Assembly: GCA_002414385.1 (NCBI GenBank)
Contig: DHZH01000002.1
Span: forward strand, 62,001-126,000
Direction of reading: 5' to 3'
Length of the DNA stretch: 64,000 nucleotides
DNA from: Gammaproteobacteria bacterium UBA5109
Lineage (GTDB): Bacteria; Pseudomonadota; Gammaproteobacteria; Pseudomonadales; Pseudohongiellaceae
Shown: one piece after another, positions 53,745 to 63,615 of the stretch
How positions within the stretch are numbered: the stretch's first letter is position 1
Layout: each line of letters starts with the position of its first letter
Notes under the pieces: model-generated
The model's database searches: none
What the model saw: only the letters and a program-made list of their open reading frames with translations
Told to the model about the DNA's origin: nothing
Program-made: the position numbers and the translations under genes

Positions 53745-55256
53745 ATGATGCTATCTGATTCCCTCAACAGACTCCGTCTCCTGGCATTGCTGGGCGGCCT
53801 GGTGATTTCTGTTGCCAGCCAGGCGCAAAACGGTCTTCTGCTCCAGCCCTATGAGCAGGACACCTCGCGACAGACGGAAATCCCGGAGTCGGGCGAAGCG
53901 GACACCGGACAGGGGCTTGGTGAAACCCTGTCATCGATATCCCTGTTCGAGCAGGCCATTGAGCTGGCTGAATTGCGGGAAGGCCCCTACTCCTTTGAAC
54001 TGGCTGAACAGTATATGGCGCTTGGCGACCAGTATCAGCAGCTTGGGCGCCATGAAGAGGCCATCGTCCAGTATGAGTCGGCGCAATACATTCTGCGTAT
54101 TAACAATGGCCTTTTCGGGCTGGACCAGGAAACCCTGCTGGATAAAATGACCCGCAGTTATGTTGCGCTCGGCGATGAGGCGATGGCCTCGAGCATGCAG
54201 GAATACCGCTATTATCTGTACCAGAAGAATTATGCGCCGGAGTCTGCCGAGTTTGCCGATGCCAGTCTTTCCATGGTGGACTGGTACCTGGAAAGCTATT
54301 TACGCGACCCGGAGAATCTCTCCAGCTTCACCAGCAATGGCGCCCGGTCTGCGCCATCAATAAGAAACTCCATTGCCCTTTACGATACCAGGCTCAGACG
54401 CTTCTATTTTTTACCGCGAACCCAATTTCGCGGCTTTGACCTTAACGTGGCCTGTGTCGACTCCTTTAATGTCATGACCACCAACCCGACTCTGGAACTC
54501 GACCGCAGCCCGAATTTTCAGCGCGCGCATGAAATAATGGAATTCATCGACCCGGAGAACAATCCCCAGCTTGGTCCCGAGACACGCCAGCAACTTTTGC
54601 TGAGACAGGCGGAAATAGCCTATCAGAGCAAGATGCAGCTTGAGTATATCGCCAGCCAGGTGACCACTAACCCCTATTCGCCCTTTAACTGCAGTACCAG
54701 TTACTTTCTTTCCCTGCGTGGCCAGGAATACGGCAGGGGGCGGGATGCTCTGGAGAGCAATATTGCCTATCTCAGTGCTGATCCTGAGAGCTCGCTGGAG
54801 GAGATCGCGGAAGCCAGACTGCAGCTGGCTGATTTTCATCTGGCCTTTGGCTATCCGGGCCGGGCTGAAGAGCTGTATTACACGGTTTATAGCGAGCTCA
54901 GCCAGGCTGGTCTGGAAGCCGGGCTCATAGACAGCATCATGAACCCGGCCGAGCCTGTTTTTATTCCGGACTTTGCCGTACAACCCTATTCTGCCGCGGC
55001 CTGGGGATATTCCCTGAATGAAGAAATCCCCTATGAAGGCTATATAGACGTTGGCCTGCAACGAAACAGCCGGGGAGAATTCACCGAAGTTGATTTTCAG
55101 CGCAATACGGGAAACGTTTCACAGCAAATGGTGGAAATGCTGCTCAGGCTATTGAAAAGCGTCAACAGCAGGCCTAGTCTTGATGCTGGAGTTCCCGTTG
55201 AATCGGAGCAGTTGAGTCTGCGCTATTATTTTGCGCGGCCGGCGGTGCAGGAATGA
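53745..55256 (+). CDS. Exported TPR protein with TonB-C-like C-terminus, copy 1
   Basis: A 503-residue protein with a signal peptide (LRLLALLGGLVISVASQAQ) and TPR-like helices around 60-180 (YSFELAEQYMALGDQYQQLG, VQYESAQYILRINNGLFG). The C-terminal YEGYIDVGLQRNSRGEFTEV and following part, with the final SLRYYFARPAVQE, look like the TonB_C/energy-transducer-like fold. It is homologous to the following gene. Function unknown. The stop overlaps the next ATG. Confidence 0.7.
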   Translation: MMLSDSLNRLRLLALLGGLVISVASQAQNGLLLQPYEQDTSRQTEIPESGEADTGQGLGETLSSISLFEQAIELAELREGPYSFELAEQYMALGDQYQQLGRHEEAIVQYESAQYILRINNGLFGLDQETLLDKMTRSYVALGDEAMASSMQEYRYYLYQKNYAPESAEFADASLSMVDWYLESYLRDPENLSSFTSNGARSAPSIRNSIALYDTRLRRFYFLPRTQFRGFDLNVACVDSFNVMTTNPTLELDRSPNFQRAHEIMEFIDPENNPQLGPETRQQLLLRQAEIAYQSKMQLEYIASQVTTNPYSPFNCSTSYFLSLRGQEYGRGRDALESNIAYLSADPESSLEEIAEARLQLADFHLAFGYPGRAEELYYTVYSELSQAGLEAGLIDSIMNPAEPVFIPDFAVQPYSAAAWGYSLNEEIPYEGYIDVGLQRNSRGEFTEVDFQRNTGNVSQQMVEMLLRLLKSVNSRPSLDAGVPVESEQLSLRYYFARPAVQE

Positions 55257-56815
55257 AAACAGGAAAGAGAAGCCACATTCTCAAAACAAGTCGAAGATTA
55301 CAGCAGCTTGCCACCCTCAGCCTGTTCTGCCTGAGCCCTGCTTTAGCTCAGGAAAGTGAGCAGCAAGCCCTTACCACGCCACTCATCTTTGATCCGGTGC
55401 TACTGGAATATGCCAGTCCTGATGCCGAAGACCGCGAGGTTTATCAGGTGCGGGAACTGACTACCCTGCCATCCCGACGCGATAACAATACTGAGCCTGA
55501 TATGCAGAGCCTTTCCCTTAGTGTCTCCGAGGCGCTCAGGGAAACACCGGCCCAGTATCAGGAAGTCATAGACAGCCTGGAAATTGAAGGCGGCGTTTAC
55601 GAGCAGCAACTCAGCGAAGCCTATCTCTCCCTCGGCAGTATTTACCAGCAACTGGATGAGCATGAGCTGGCAATTGAAGCCTTTGATAACGCCCTGCACA
55701 TCAGTCGTATCAATAACGGACTGTACAACGAAGGCCAGCTCAATATTGTCAGTGAACTGGTGGAAAGCTATTTAAGCATTGGCGATTTCATGGCCGCCAA
55801 CCAGCAGCAGGAATACCTGTTTTTCGTCCAGCAAAAGCTATACGGCCCGGATCATCCTGTACACCTGGCCAAACTGCTGGAATATGCCGACTGGAACCTG
55901 CACGCGGCCAGCCTTTCCATGGGCTATATTCCCAATATTGAAGCGCTGGGGCTAAGGCCGGTCCCGCAGGGGAATCAGAGCCTGATCCGCAGTATCAGAA
56001 ATTTTGATAACCAGGCCGCCGCGCACCTTTTCCTGGCTTCCAATGCCTACTATCAGATACTCAGACTGCAGCGCACGCGTGAACAAATTTCCTTGAATCA
56101 GGATACAGACAGCCTGCAGCAAATCCGCTCTGATCTTGATCTCAACGACAGTGACCTGGATATCCCCGAAGCCGAAAAGAAGCTTGCCTTTACCCATTTC
56201 CTACTGGCTGAGGCCTTTGAAAATGTCCCGCAAACTGCAAACATGTTTGATACTGACCGCTTCATGATGAATTTCAGCGATGGACAGAATGCCCTGGAAA
56301 GACGCCTGTCTTATCTACAGAGCAGCGGCGGCTCCTCCCTGGATATTATCTCCGCCCTGGTTGATATTGCCGACTGGTTTCTGATCTTCGAACGCTGGAC
56401 CTCCGCTGAAGAAATTTACGCGCAGGTGCTTGAGCTGATGGAAAGCAATAACATCAGCCAGATCCCCGGACTGGCCTATCCTGATCTGCCAGTCGCTGTA
56501 CCGAGCTATATCTCCACGTTCTACAGCCGTGAAAGCAACAACATTGCGCCGGATGAGGTACTGGATTACGAAGGATATATTGATGTGCGTTTTTCTCTGA
56601 GCCGTTACGGCAGTCCCTCGAGAGTGGATGTGCTTAATCGCACACCCAACACCCTGGAAGATACGGAACGGGCCCTGATGCGCATGTTACGCCGCACCAA
56701 ATTCCGTTTGCAGCTGGAGCAAACGGAAGAAGACCGGGAAGAGTATTCCGAGAATGATTACATGCTGCGCTATTACTATACTGCGCAACCTCAGCCGGAT
56801 GAAGACGAAGAATAG
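55253..56815 (+). CDS. Exported TPR protein with TonB-C-like C-terminus, copy 2
   Basis: A 520-residue paralogue of the preceding protein. After a signal peptide (LQQLATLSLFCLSPALAQE) it has TPR-like LSEAYLSLGSIYQQLDEHEL and IEAFDNALHISRINNGLYNE, and ends with DYEGYIDVRFSLSRYGSPSR and YMLRYYYTAQPQPDEDEE. Both copies share the I-N-N-G-L(F/Y) block. The start overlaps the previous stop by 4 bp (ATGA), so they are coupled. The C-terminal acidic tail is unusual. Role unknown. Confidence 0.7.
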   Translation: MKTGKRSHILKTSRRLQQLATLSLFCLSPALAQESEQQALTTPLIFDPVLLEYASPDAEDREVYQVRELTTLPSRRDNNTEPDMQSLSLSVSEALRETPAQYQEVIDSLEIEGGVYEQQLSEAYLSLGSIYQQLDEHELAIEAFDNALHISRINNGLYNEGQLNIVSELVESYLSIGDFMAANQQQEYLFFVQQKLYGPDHPVHLAKLLEYADWNLHAASLSMGYIPNIEALGLRPVPQGNQSLIRSIRNFDNQAAAHLFLASNAYYQILRLQRTREQISLNQDTDSLQQIRSDLDLNDSDLDIPEAEKKLAFTHFLLAEAFENVPQTANMFDTDRFMMNFSDGQNALERRLSYLQSSGGSSLDIISALVDIADWFLIFERWTSAEEIYAQVLELMESNNISQIPGLAYPDLPVAVPSYISTFYSRESNNIAPDEVLDYEGYIDVRFSLSRYGSPSRVDVLNRTPNTLEDTERALMRMLRRTKFRLQLEQTEEDREEYSENDYMLRYYYTAQPQPDEDEE

Positions 56816-56862
56816 CCTGCTTTAGCTACTCACCCTGACTGGCCCTGTAAAGGGCAGCAGCA

Positions 56863-59196
56863 CTAAACCAGTTTGAAGCCCGCTTCGCTCAGTGGCAGTT
56901 TACGGACCCTTTCCCCACTTGCCGAATATATGGCATTGGCAATCGCCGGCAGGGCTGGCGGCAGTGCCGGTTCTCCGGCACCCGTTGGAGCAACATCCGC
57001 CGGCTCCAGGAAATGCACATCAACCTGCGGAGCACGGCTGATACGTAACAGCGGATACTGATGGAAATTATTCTGCTGAATGACCCCTTTATCAAAGGTA
57101 ATCTTGGCATACATCAGCTGACTCAGGCCATCGATGATGCTGCCCTGAATCTGGTTTTCTGCAGCACTGCGGTTATGAATCAGACCGAAATCGGCAACCG
57201 ACCAGACCTTGTGAACGGTCACTTCCCGGTCATCATTGACACTGACATCTGCTACCTGTGCCACATAACCGCTGTGTGAATAGTAAAACGCCAGGCCCAG
57301 CGCCCGACCTTCCGGCATGGGACGGCCCCACTCGGCACGGTCGGCGACGGTGAAAATCACATTCCGGGCTCTGCTGTTTATGAAAGGCATCGGCGCCGGC
57401 AAACCCTGCTGAGCATCCGCAGCCGGCTCAGGCACTTCCTGATCGGGAGCATCCAGCAATTCCAGCAGAAAATCCCGGTAGTCACGGTTACCTGCTTCTG
57501 CCACTTCATGCAGAAAACTCTGAAATGTAAAAGCGAAAGCATTGGAACCGGGTGCCCGCATGAACCCGGTCGGAATCGCTGCGGATTGCAGGGTCTGGGT
57601 AATACGCACATTCGGCAGATGTTCCATGGGCAATATATTTGGGGTCAAGTCTGCCGCTTCAATCGGCCGCCCTGCTTCGGCATTTTTTTGCTCGCTAATA
57701 AAATGGTCACTGAAGCCAGTCATTCTGCCCTCAGCATCCAGACTTGCCCGCAGCGCATGAAAGCCTCCGGGGCGGTAAAAGTCATTGACCATGTCGTCTT
57801 CACGCGTCCACTGCAGTTTCACCGGACGGCCTTCCATACGCCGGGCAATCATGGCGACTTCGATAACGAAATCATTATTCAGCCGACGGCCGAAACCACC
57901 GCCAATGCGGGTCTGATGCAAAAAGGTGTTCTCATCACCGATCCCGGTTACGGCAGCCGCTCCGGCTTCCCCAACCTGAGGAGTCTGACTGGGCGCCCAG
58001 ATATCCAGGCGACCATTGCTATATAAAGCCGTGCAGTTTTGTGGTTCCAGATTAACGTGCGAGACATAGGGGTATTCGTAGAAAGCTTCCACTACCTGCT
58101 CAGCCTGGGTAAAGGCTGCTGCAGTATCACCCCTGTTGAGCAGCTCCATTTCTCCATCCTGTTGCGCCATACCGGCTGCATTTTCAGCCAGCGTGGACCA
58201 GGTCGCCGCGGTATCTGCAGTACTTTCGTCCCACACGACTTCCAGTTGCTGTTTGGCTTTCATGGCCGTCCAGGTCGAGTCGGCAATGATGGCGACACCC
58301 CCAAGCATGGTGGCATCAAATACAGTGGATCCAATCAGCTCGCCCACCGGTTCCAGAATAAAGGCATCAATCACACCCGGCAGCGCCTTGATGTGGGACT
58401 CATTAAAAGAGACTGCAAGACCGCCCATCGCCGGGCTTTTGGTATACGAGGCATAAACCATGTCAGCCTGTCGCTGGTCAATGCCAAACAGTGACCCACC
58501 ACGGACAATTGCCTCGTTATCAACGCCACCAACGCGTCGACCAAGCAGGGTAAAATCTGCCGGGTCTTTCAGCGTCAGGCTCTGAGCGTCAGGAACCGCC
58601 AGTGTGGCAGCCAGTTCGGCAAATTCGCTGTAGGGATAGGATTCACCACTGGCTTCGTGTATCACCATGGAATCACGGGTGCTTAATTCAGTAATGGGCA
58701 CATAAAGCTGTTCCGCCGCGGCGGTGAGGATCATCAGGCGTGCCGTGGCACCGGCTTCGCGCATCGCCATCCAGTTCATCGGTGTTGAGAAAGAACCGCC
58801 GGCCAGCTGCAAGCCATATCGGCTGGCATCAATATCCGCCTGTCTTACATTGACGTCTTCCCAGCGGGCGTCCAGTTCTTCGGCAATTATCATTGGCAGG
58901 CCGGTTTTAATGCCCTGACCACATTCCGGGTTCTTGGAGAATATATTGATTCGCCCGTCGGACTGAATCTGCACAAAAGGCGTCAGAATGGCGTCCTCTG
59001 CTACATCAGCCATTTCGGTCTGGGCAAGGCCTTGACTGCTGCCAATGGCCAGACCCAGCGTCAACCCGCCACCGGCGACTCCGGAAAGTTTAAAGAAATG
59101 ACGTCGGCTGATTTTGCCGGAAGATTTTTCATTGTCACGCGAAACAGCCAGCTCTTCGAAAAAAGCCGGCATTTGGGAATTCGAACGGGAGTTCAC
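56863..59196 (-). CDS. Molybdopterin-binding oxidoreductase large subunit (IorB-type)
   Basis: A 777-residue xanthine-dehydrogenase-family subunit like isoquinoline 1-oxidoreductase beta. The N-terminus has a Tat signal, SRRHFFKLSGVAGGGLTLGL, so it is exported folded. Aldehyde-oxidase-type segments include TRIGGGFGRRLNNDFVIEVA and GFMRAPGSNAFAFTFQSFLH, and INSRARNVIFTVADRAEWGR. Partner is the 2Fe-2S subunit at 59239. Substrate may be an aldehyde or N-heterocycle; the third electron-transfer cytochrome subunit is not nearby. Confidence 0.9.
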   Translation of the reverse strand: MNSRSNSQMPAFFEELAVSRDNEKSSGKISRRHFFKLSGVAGGGLTLGLAIGSSQGLAQTEMADVAEDAILTPFVQIQSDGRINIFSKNPECGQGIKTGLPMIIAEELDARWEDVNVRQADIDASRYGLQLAGGSFSTPMNWMAMREAGATARLMILTAAAEQLYVPITELSTRDSMVIHEASGESYPYSEFAELAATLAVPDAQSLTLKDPADFTLLGRRVGGVDNEAIVRGGSLFGIDQRQADMVYASYTKSPAMGGLAVSFNESHIKALPGVIDAFILEPVGELIGSTVFDATMLGGVAIIADSTWTAMKAKQQLEVVWDESTADTAATWSTLAENAAGMAQQDGEMELLNRGDTAAAFTQAEQVVEAFYEYPYVSHVNLEPQNCTALYSNGRLDIWAPSQTPQVGEAGAAAVTGIGDENTFLHQTRIGGGFGRRLNNDFVIEVAMIARRMEGRPVKLQWTREDDMVNDFYRPGGFHALRASLDAEGRMTGFSDHFISEQKNAEAGRPIEAADLTPNILPMEHLPNVRITQTLQSAAIPTGFMRAPGSNAFAFTFQSFLHEVAEAGNRDYRDFLLELLDAPDQEVPEPAADAQQGLPAPMPFINSRARNVIFTVADRAEWGRPMPEGRALGLAFYYSHSGYVAQVADVSVNDDREVTVHKVWSVADFGLIHNRSAAENQIQGSIIDGLSQLMYAKITFDKGVIQQNNFHQYPLLRISRAPQVDVHFLEPADVAPTGAGEPALPPALPAIANAIYSASGERVRKLPLSEAGFKLV

Positions 59197-59238
59197 AGTT
59201 GCTCCTCGGCCTCTTATCTGGGGCCAGTTTTGATTGTG

Positions 59239-59748
59239 CTAGGCAACTTCTGAATTGCTGTCAGCATTGTAAAAAGCAGTGCCTGACATGCTCTGTGCGG
59301 CTGTTTTAATCGCTGCACGTATACGCACATAAGTACCGCAGCGGCAAATATTGCCTGACATCGCTGCATCAATATCCGCATCACTGGGGTTGGAATTTCG
59401 GCTTAGCAAGGCAGTGGCACTCATGATCTGGCCAGCCTGACAATAACCGCACTGCGGAACATCATGTTCCATCCAGGCCTGCTGAACCGGTGTCAGGGTG
59501 CCGTCTTCAGCGGCAAGACCTTCGATGGTGGTGATCTGCTCATCACTCAGGTTCCCGACCGGAATCTGACAGGAACGTACCGGCGCACCATTCATGTGTA
59601 CGGTGCAGGCGCCACACTGGGCAATGCCACAACCATATTTGGTTCCAACCAGTCCCAGTTCATCCCGCAACACCCACAATAAAGGGGTTGAAGGGTCCAG
59701 GTCATCACGGATTTCCAGTGTCTGACCATTGATATTTAACGTAGCCAT
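59239..59748 (-). CDS. 2Fe-2S subunit of an isoquinoline-oxidoreductase-type enzyme (IorA)
   Basis: A 169-residue protein with two 2Fe-2S sites: the plant-type cluster [15 protein letters not shown] near residue 40 and [16 protein letters not shown] plus [20 protein letters not shown]. It lacks its own export signal and is probably exported with the Tat-bearing large subunit. It lies 42 bp upstream of the large-subunit gene on the same strand, so both are one unit. Confidence 0.93.
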   Translation of the reverse strand: MATLNINGQTLEIRDDLDPSTPLLWVLRDELGLVGTKYGCGIAQCGACTVHMNGAPVRSCQIPVGNLSDEQITTIEGLAAEDGTLTPVQQAWMEHDVPQCGYCQAGQIMSATALLSRNSNPSDADIDAAMSGNICRCGTYVRIRAAIKTAAQSMSGTAFYNADSNSEVA

Positions 59749-59798
59749 GGCAATTCTCTTGTTTTTTTAGTAGTAGTCTTGGTTTATGGGTCGTAAAA

Positions 59799-59824
59799 CG
59801 AGTACTACGAGTACTATCAGTACG
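59799..59824. repeat. Short direct/palindromic repeat upstream of iorA
   Basis: The stretch holds CGAGTACTA twice (with AGTACT palindromes), then CAGTACG. It lies about 50 bp upstream of the iorA start and may be a regulator site; the basis is only eye recognition. Confidence 0.3.
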
Positions 59825-59906
59825 CTTCAAACTAAACCACCTCCGGCAAAGAATCAAGCGAAATCAGGCTGAAAATTCAGGCCTGAACCCCACAGCAGGC
59901 GAAAAT

Positions 59907-59933
59907 AAAAAGCGGGCTCATGGCCCGCTTTTT
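59907..59933 (-). terminator. Terminator of sodB
   Basis: AAAAAGCGGGC, loop TCATG, GCCCGCTTTTT: a perfect 11-bp stem with a T-run on both strands, 30 bp downstream of the sodB stop. Confidence 0.88.
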
Positions 59934-59963
59934 ACAGAATTGCAGAATTTGCCTGAGCCTGTT

Positions 59964-60545
59964 CTAGTTCAGGTTTCCCTCGGCAAAGTCCCAGTTGACC
60001 AGGGCCCAGAAAGCTTCCATGTACTTGGGTCGCGCATTGCGATAATCGATGTAGTAGGCATGCTCCCAGACATCGACTGTCAGCAGTGGCGTTACAGCTT
60101 CGTCTGTCAGCGGTGTTGCGGCATTGGACGTATTGATAATTTCCAGACCGCCATCGGCTTTCTGTACCAGCCAGGTCCAACCGGAACCGAAGTTGTTCAC
60201 AGCACTGTCGGTGAATTTGGCTTTAAAGTCTGCGAATGAGCCAAAATTTGATTCAATGGCTGAAGCCAGGGCACCGGAAGGCTCTCCGCCACCGTTCGGG
60301 CTCAGGCAGTTCCAGTAAAAGGTATGGTTCCAGACCTGGGCCGAATTATTGAAAACTCCGCCGGAAGAACTTTTAACTATTTCTTCCAGTGATTTGTCAG
60401 CATCCGGAGTGCCTTCAATCAGGCCGTTCAGTTTTACGACATAGGTGTTGTGATGTTTGCCGTAATGAAATTCGAGTGTCTCTTTGGATATATGCGGCTC
60501 AAGCGCATCCTGTTCATAAGGTAAAGGGGGCAGTTCTATCGCCAT
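59964..60545 (-). CDS. sodB: Iron superoxide dismutase SodB
   Basis: A 193-residue cytoplasmic enzyme. [20 protein letters not shown] and [20 protein letters not shown] start it, [20 protein letters not shown] is typical for Fe-type SodB, and [20 protein letters not shown] is the C-terminal metal ligand region. Fe specificity is inferred from these residues. It is on its own, between ftsX and the terminator at 59907. Confidence 0.95.
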   Translation of the reverse strand: MAIELPPLPYEQDALEPHISKETLEFHYGKHHNTYVVKLNGLIEGTPDADKSLEEIVKSSSGGVFNNSAQVWNHTFYWNCLSPNGGGEPSGALASAIESNFGSFADFKAKFTDSAVNNFGSGWTWLVQKADGGLEIINTSNAATPLTDEAVTPLLTVDVWEHAYYIDYRNARPKYMEAFWALVNWDFAEGNLN

Positions 60546-60614
60546 GTTTAAACTCCAGTTAGCATAATTGGTTTTGCTTGCAGGGCGACATAGTGTACAT
60601 GATGAAGGCTTGAA

Positions 60615-61607
60615 TCATCCAGGCTCAATTGCCCGCAGGTGTCTCAGTACCGATAACCAGGCACCGAACCAGCCCAGCATGGCGCTGAGTAGTAAAACCA
60701 TGAAAAAGCCGCTGATGCCCAGCCCGACCAGAGCAAACTCGCCTTCATACAGCCCTGCCAGACGGGATACGGGTCCCTGCAGAATTAACTGTGCCAGCAG
60801 TATCAGGACGCAGGCAATCAGGCCGCCGCCGGCGCCATACCACAGGCCGGTGTATAAAAATGGCCGGGACACATAAGCATCAGTACCCCCTACCAGTTTC
60901 ACCACCACGATTTCATCCCGCCGGTTTTCTATCGCCAGCTTGATGGTATTGCCGACCACCAGTGCCACCCCCAGGGCCAGTAACAGGCCAATCATGTAGG
61001 TCAGGCGCTGGGCCAGATTGAGTATGCCGTAAAGGCGCTGCAACCAGTCCAGATCAAACTGCACTTCATCCACCTCTGGGTAATCCTGCAATGAAGCAAG
61101 CAGTGGCTGCAGGACTGCCGCATCCTGAGCCAGAGGCGTCACCAGCAAAACCGGTGGCAGTGGGTTTTCATCCAGCCCGGAAAGAATATCGCCAAAACCG
61201 GAACTGGCCTGGAATTCCTGCAAGGCTGTCTCTGCAGAAATTATTTCCACATTCTGGATTTCACTGCGCCCAAGCAGTTCATCGCGCAGCTGTTCAAGTC
61301 GCGGCATTTCAGTCGTGGTATTCATGAAAACCGAAATCTGGCTTGCTTCATCCAGATCACTGCCGAACTGCTGCAGGTTTTGCAGGAACAGCAGGAGAAA
61401 CAGCGGCAAAGCCATGGCAATGGCAATCATTATCCAGATCATCAGCGTACCGGAAATACTGGCCAACAGACGGTCGAGACTGTCGACGGCGACCTGCTGG
61501 TGATTGCGAAAGGAATTCGAGATGCGCGAGGCGATGGAATTACCCGACTTCTTTGCGGCAGCTTTGGACTGCTGTTTTATATTATCCCTGTGCTTGCCGG
61601 AGGCCAT
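60615..61607 (-). CDS. ftsX: Cell-division ABC transporter permease FtsX
   Basis: A 330-residue membrane protein with four helices: an N-terminal one at about 52-75 after a basic cytoplasmic stretch, a periplasmic domain (about 80-200), then ALGVALVVGNTIKLAIENRR and the pair near GAGGGLIACVLILLAQLILQ and LGISGFFMVLLLSAMLGW. With FtsE it activates septal hydrolases via EnvC. The gene follows ftsE by 3 bp. Confidence 0.95.
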   Translation of the reverse strand: MASGKHRDNIKQQSKAAAKKSGNSIASRISNSFRNHQQVAVDSLDRLLASISGTLMIWIMIAIAMALPLFLLLFLQNLQQFGSDLDEASQISVFMNTTTEMPRLEQLRDELLGRSEIQNVEIISAETALQEFQASSGFGDILSGLDENPLPPVLLVTPLAQDAAVLQPLLASLQDYPEVDEVQFDLDWLQRLYGILNLAQRLTYMIGLLLALGVALVVGNTIKLAIENRRDEIVVVKLVGGTDAYVSRPFLYTGLWYGAGGGLIACVLILLAQLILQGPVSRLAGLYEGEFALVGLGISGFFMVLLLSAMLGWFGAWLSVLRHLRAIEPG

Positions 61608-61610
61608 CGA

Positions 61611-62294
61611 CTATAAATCCCCGGCTGAGGTTTCAGTGGCACCGCGAATCATCCGGCCTTTTTCCAGTGACAGGATACGATGCTCAAGACTGGCAATCAG
61701 ACTCAGGTCATGACTGGCAATCAGCATGCTGACCCCAACCCGGTTAAATTCCTCAAACAGACGCATGATTTCAGCGGAGAGTTGCGGATCCAGATTGCCG
61801 GTCGGTTCATCAGCGAGTAACAGGGCCGGTTTGTTTACCACGGCACGGGCGATACCAACCCGTTGCTGTTCCCCGCCTGAGAGGCGAATGGGATTCTGGT
61901 TTTCCTTTTGCAGCAGACCAACCTTGTCGAGGGCCGCACGCACCCGGCGCGCAGCATCACGTGAATCATAACCAGCTACCTGTAAGGGCAGCGCAACATT
62001 TTCAAACACGCTGCGATCAAACAGTAGCTGGTGATCCTGAAAGACCAGGCCGATGTTGCGACGAAAAAAAGGCAGCTGGCGGCGTGACAGACGATTCAGG
62101 TTCTGGCCGTTGACAAAAACCTGGCCGGAACTGGCACGTTCCATCAGCATGATGAGTTTGAGCAGGGTACTCTTGCCGGCACCGGAATGACCGGTTAAAA
62201 AGGCCAGCTCACCCTGGGCAAGCTGAAAACTGATCTGACTTAATGCTTCCTGACCACCAGGATAACGCTTGCTGACTGCATCAAACTTAATCAT
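61611..62294 (-). CDS. ftsE: Cell-division ABC transporter ATPase FtsE
   Basis: A 227-residue ABC ATPase. Walker [16 protein letters not shown], signature [20 protein letters not shown] and Walker [17 protein letters not shown] are intact, and [17 protein letters not shown] matches FtsE starts. It is between ftsY and ftsX with gaps of 8 and 3 bp. Confidence 0.96.
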   Translation of the reverse strand: MIKFDAVSKRYPGGQEALSQISFQLAQGELAFLTGHSGAGKSTLLKLIMLMERASSGQVFVNGQNLNRLSRRQLPFFRRNIGLVFQDHQLLFDRSVFENVALPLQVAGYDSRDAARRVRAALDKVGLLQKENQNPIRLSGGEQQRVGIARAVVNKPALLLADEPTGNLDPQLSAEIMRLFEEFNRVGVSMLIASHDLSLIASLEHRILSLEKGRMIRGATETSAGDL

Positions 62295-62302
62295 TACTCA
62301 AA

Positions 62303-63304
62303 TCAGTCATCGTTGCTGAAAAGGGCCTCGACAAATTCCTGCGCATTGAAGGGGCGCAGGTCGTCTACTTTTTCGCCAATGCCGATAAAACGCAGGGGAA
62401 TACCGAGCTGTTCTGCCAGGGCAAAGACCATCCCGCCCCGGGCTGTGCCGTCCAGTTTGCTAAGCACCAGGCCACTGACATTTACTGCCTTGAAGAAGTG
62501 CTGGGCCTGACTCAGGGCATTCTGTCCGGTGGTTGCATCCAGCACCAGTATGATTTCCTGCGGCACCTCTTCATCAAGCTTTTTCAGTACACGCACCACC
62601 TTGGACAGCTCTTCCATCAGGTTGTCCTTGTTATGCAGGCGACCGGCAGTGTCAGCAATCAACACATCGGTCTTTTTCGCCACGGCTGACTGGTAGGCAT
62701 CAAAAATCACCGAGGCGCTGTCGGCACCGGTGTGCTGGGCAATTACCGGAACATTGTTGCGTTCACCCCAGACTGCCAGCTGTTCGACTGCGGCAGCACG
62801 GAAGGTATCTCCGGCGGCAAGCATGACGGAGCGCCCTTCATTCTGAAAGCGCTTGGCCAGTTTGCCGATGGTGGTGGTTTTGCCGACGCCGTTAACACCG
62901 ACCATGAGAATAACAAAGGGCTTGTCCAGGCCCTGTGGAATTTCCAGGGGCTGATCACAGGCTTTGAGCTGATCCAGTAAGACTTCCTGTAAGGTCTGAT
63001 ACAGTGCTTCAGGATCATTCAGCTCCTTGCGCTGCAGTCTCTGCGTCAATTCATCAATTATAGCTGTGGTCGCTGCCATGCCGACATCGGCACTGAGCAG
63101 GCGGGTTTCAATTTCCTCCAGCAGCTCATCATCAATATTTTTCTTGCCCAGCAGCAGAGAGCCAAGGCCATCGGTAAAACCGGCCCGGGTTTTGCCCAGA
63201 CCGCTTTTCAGACGGGAAAAAAATGACTGTTTTACGGCATCCTGCTGACCGGGATCTGATTTCTCGTCAGCCTCAGGGCGGGAGCGTTTTCCAAAACCAA
63301 ACAT
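62303..63304 (-). CDS. ftsY: Signal recognition particle receptor FtsY
   Basis: A 333-residue GTPase that docks SRP-ribosome complexes at the inner membrane. The N and G domains are complete: ILMVGVNGVGKTTTIGKLAK (P-loop), MLAAGDTFRAAAVEQL, DVLIADTAGRLHNKDNLMEE and LVLSKLDGTARGGMVFALAE. The acidic N-terminal A domain is short (about 30 residues) compared with E. coli's. First gene of the ftsY-ftsE-ftsX operon. Confidence 0.96.
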   Translation of the reverse strand: MFGFGKRSRPEADEKSDPGQQDAVKQSFFSRLKSGLGKTRAGFTDGLGSLLLGKKNIDDELLEEIETRLLSADVGMAATTAIIDELTQRLQRKELNDPEALYQTLQEVLLDQLKACDQPLEIPQGLDKPFVILMVGVNGVGKTTTIGKLAKRFQNEGRSVMLAAGDTFRAAAVEQLAVWGERNNVPVIAQHTGADSASVIFDAYQSAVAKKTDVLIADTAGRLHNKDNLMEELSKVVRVLKKLDEEVPQEIILVLDATTGQNALSQAQHFFKAVNVSGLVLSKLDGTARGGMVFALAEQLGIPLRFIGIGEKVDDLRPFNAQEFVEALFSNDD

Positions 63305-63393
63305 ATGAGTTCGTTGCGTATTAGCGGGAGGGCTTATGCTACCAGCAGCAGGCCAGCATCGCTAGGGATTAAACAGTCTGGTAATGCGCCATT

Positions 63394-63615
63394 TTATGGC
63401 AAGCCCTTACGGACTTTTTTCTCAGCCTGCAGAGCCAGCCTGGACTCGGTGTAAAACAGCGCCGAAGGATTAATGCCCTGTTCCTCGATCAAGGCGGTCT
63501 GTTGCTGAATCTGTGGTACCGCTTCACTGCCAAACCTGAGTATGAGCTGCAGACAGGCAATTGCCGCAATAAACAGGGCGGTCAGCAGACATTTACGAAT
63601 GAAAATGCGTGGCAT
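63394..63615 (-). CDS. Small single-pass membrane protein of unknown function
   Basis: A 73-residue protein with one helix LLTALFIAAIACLQLILRFG preceded by basic residues and followed by a soluble tail. It overlaps the preceding YeiH-type gene stop by one base (TAATG), so it is translationally coupled to that transporter. I do not recognise a family; it could be a small accessory subunit. Confidence 0.62.
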   Translation of the reverse strand: MPRIFIRKCLLTALFIAAIACLQLILRFGSEAVPQIQQQTALIEEQGINPSALFYTESRLALQAEKKVRKGLP

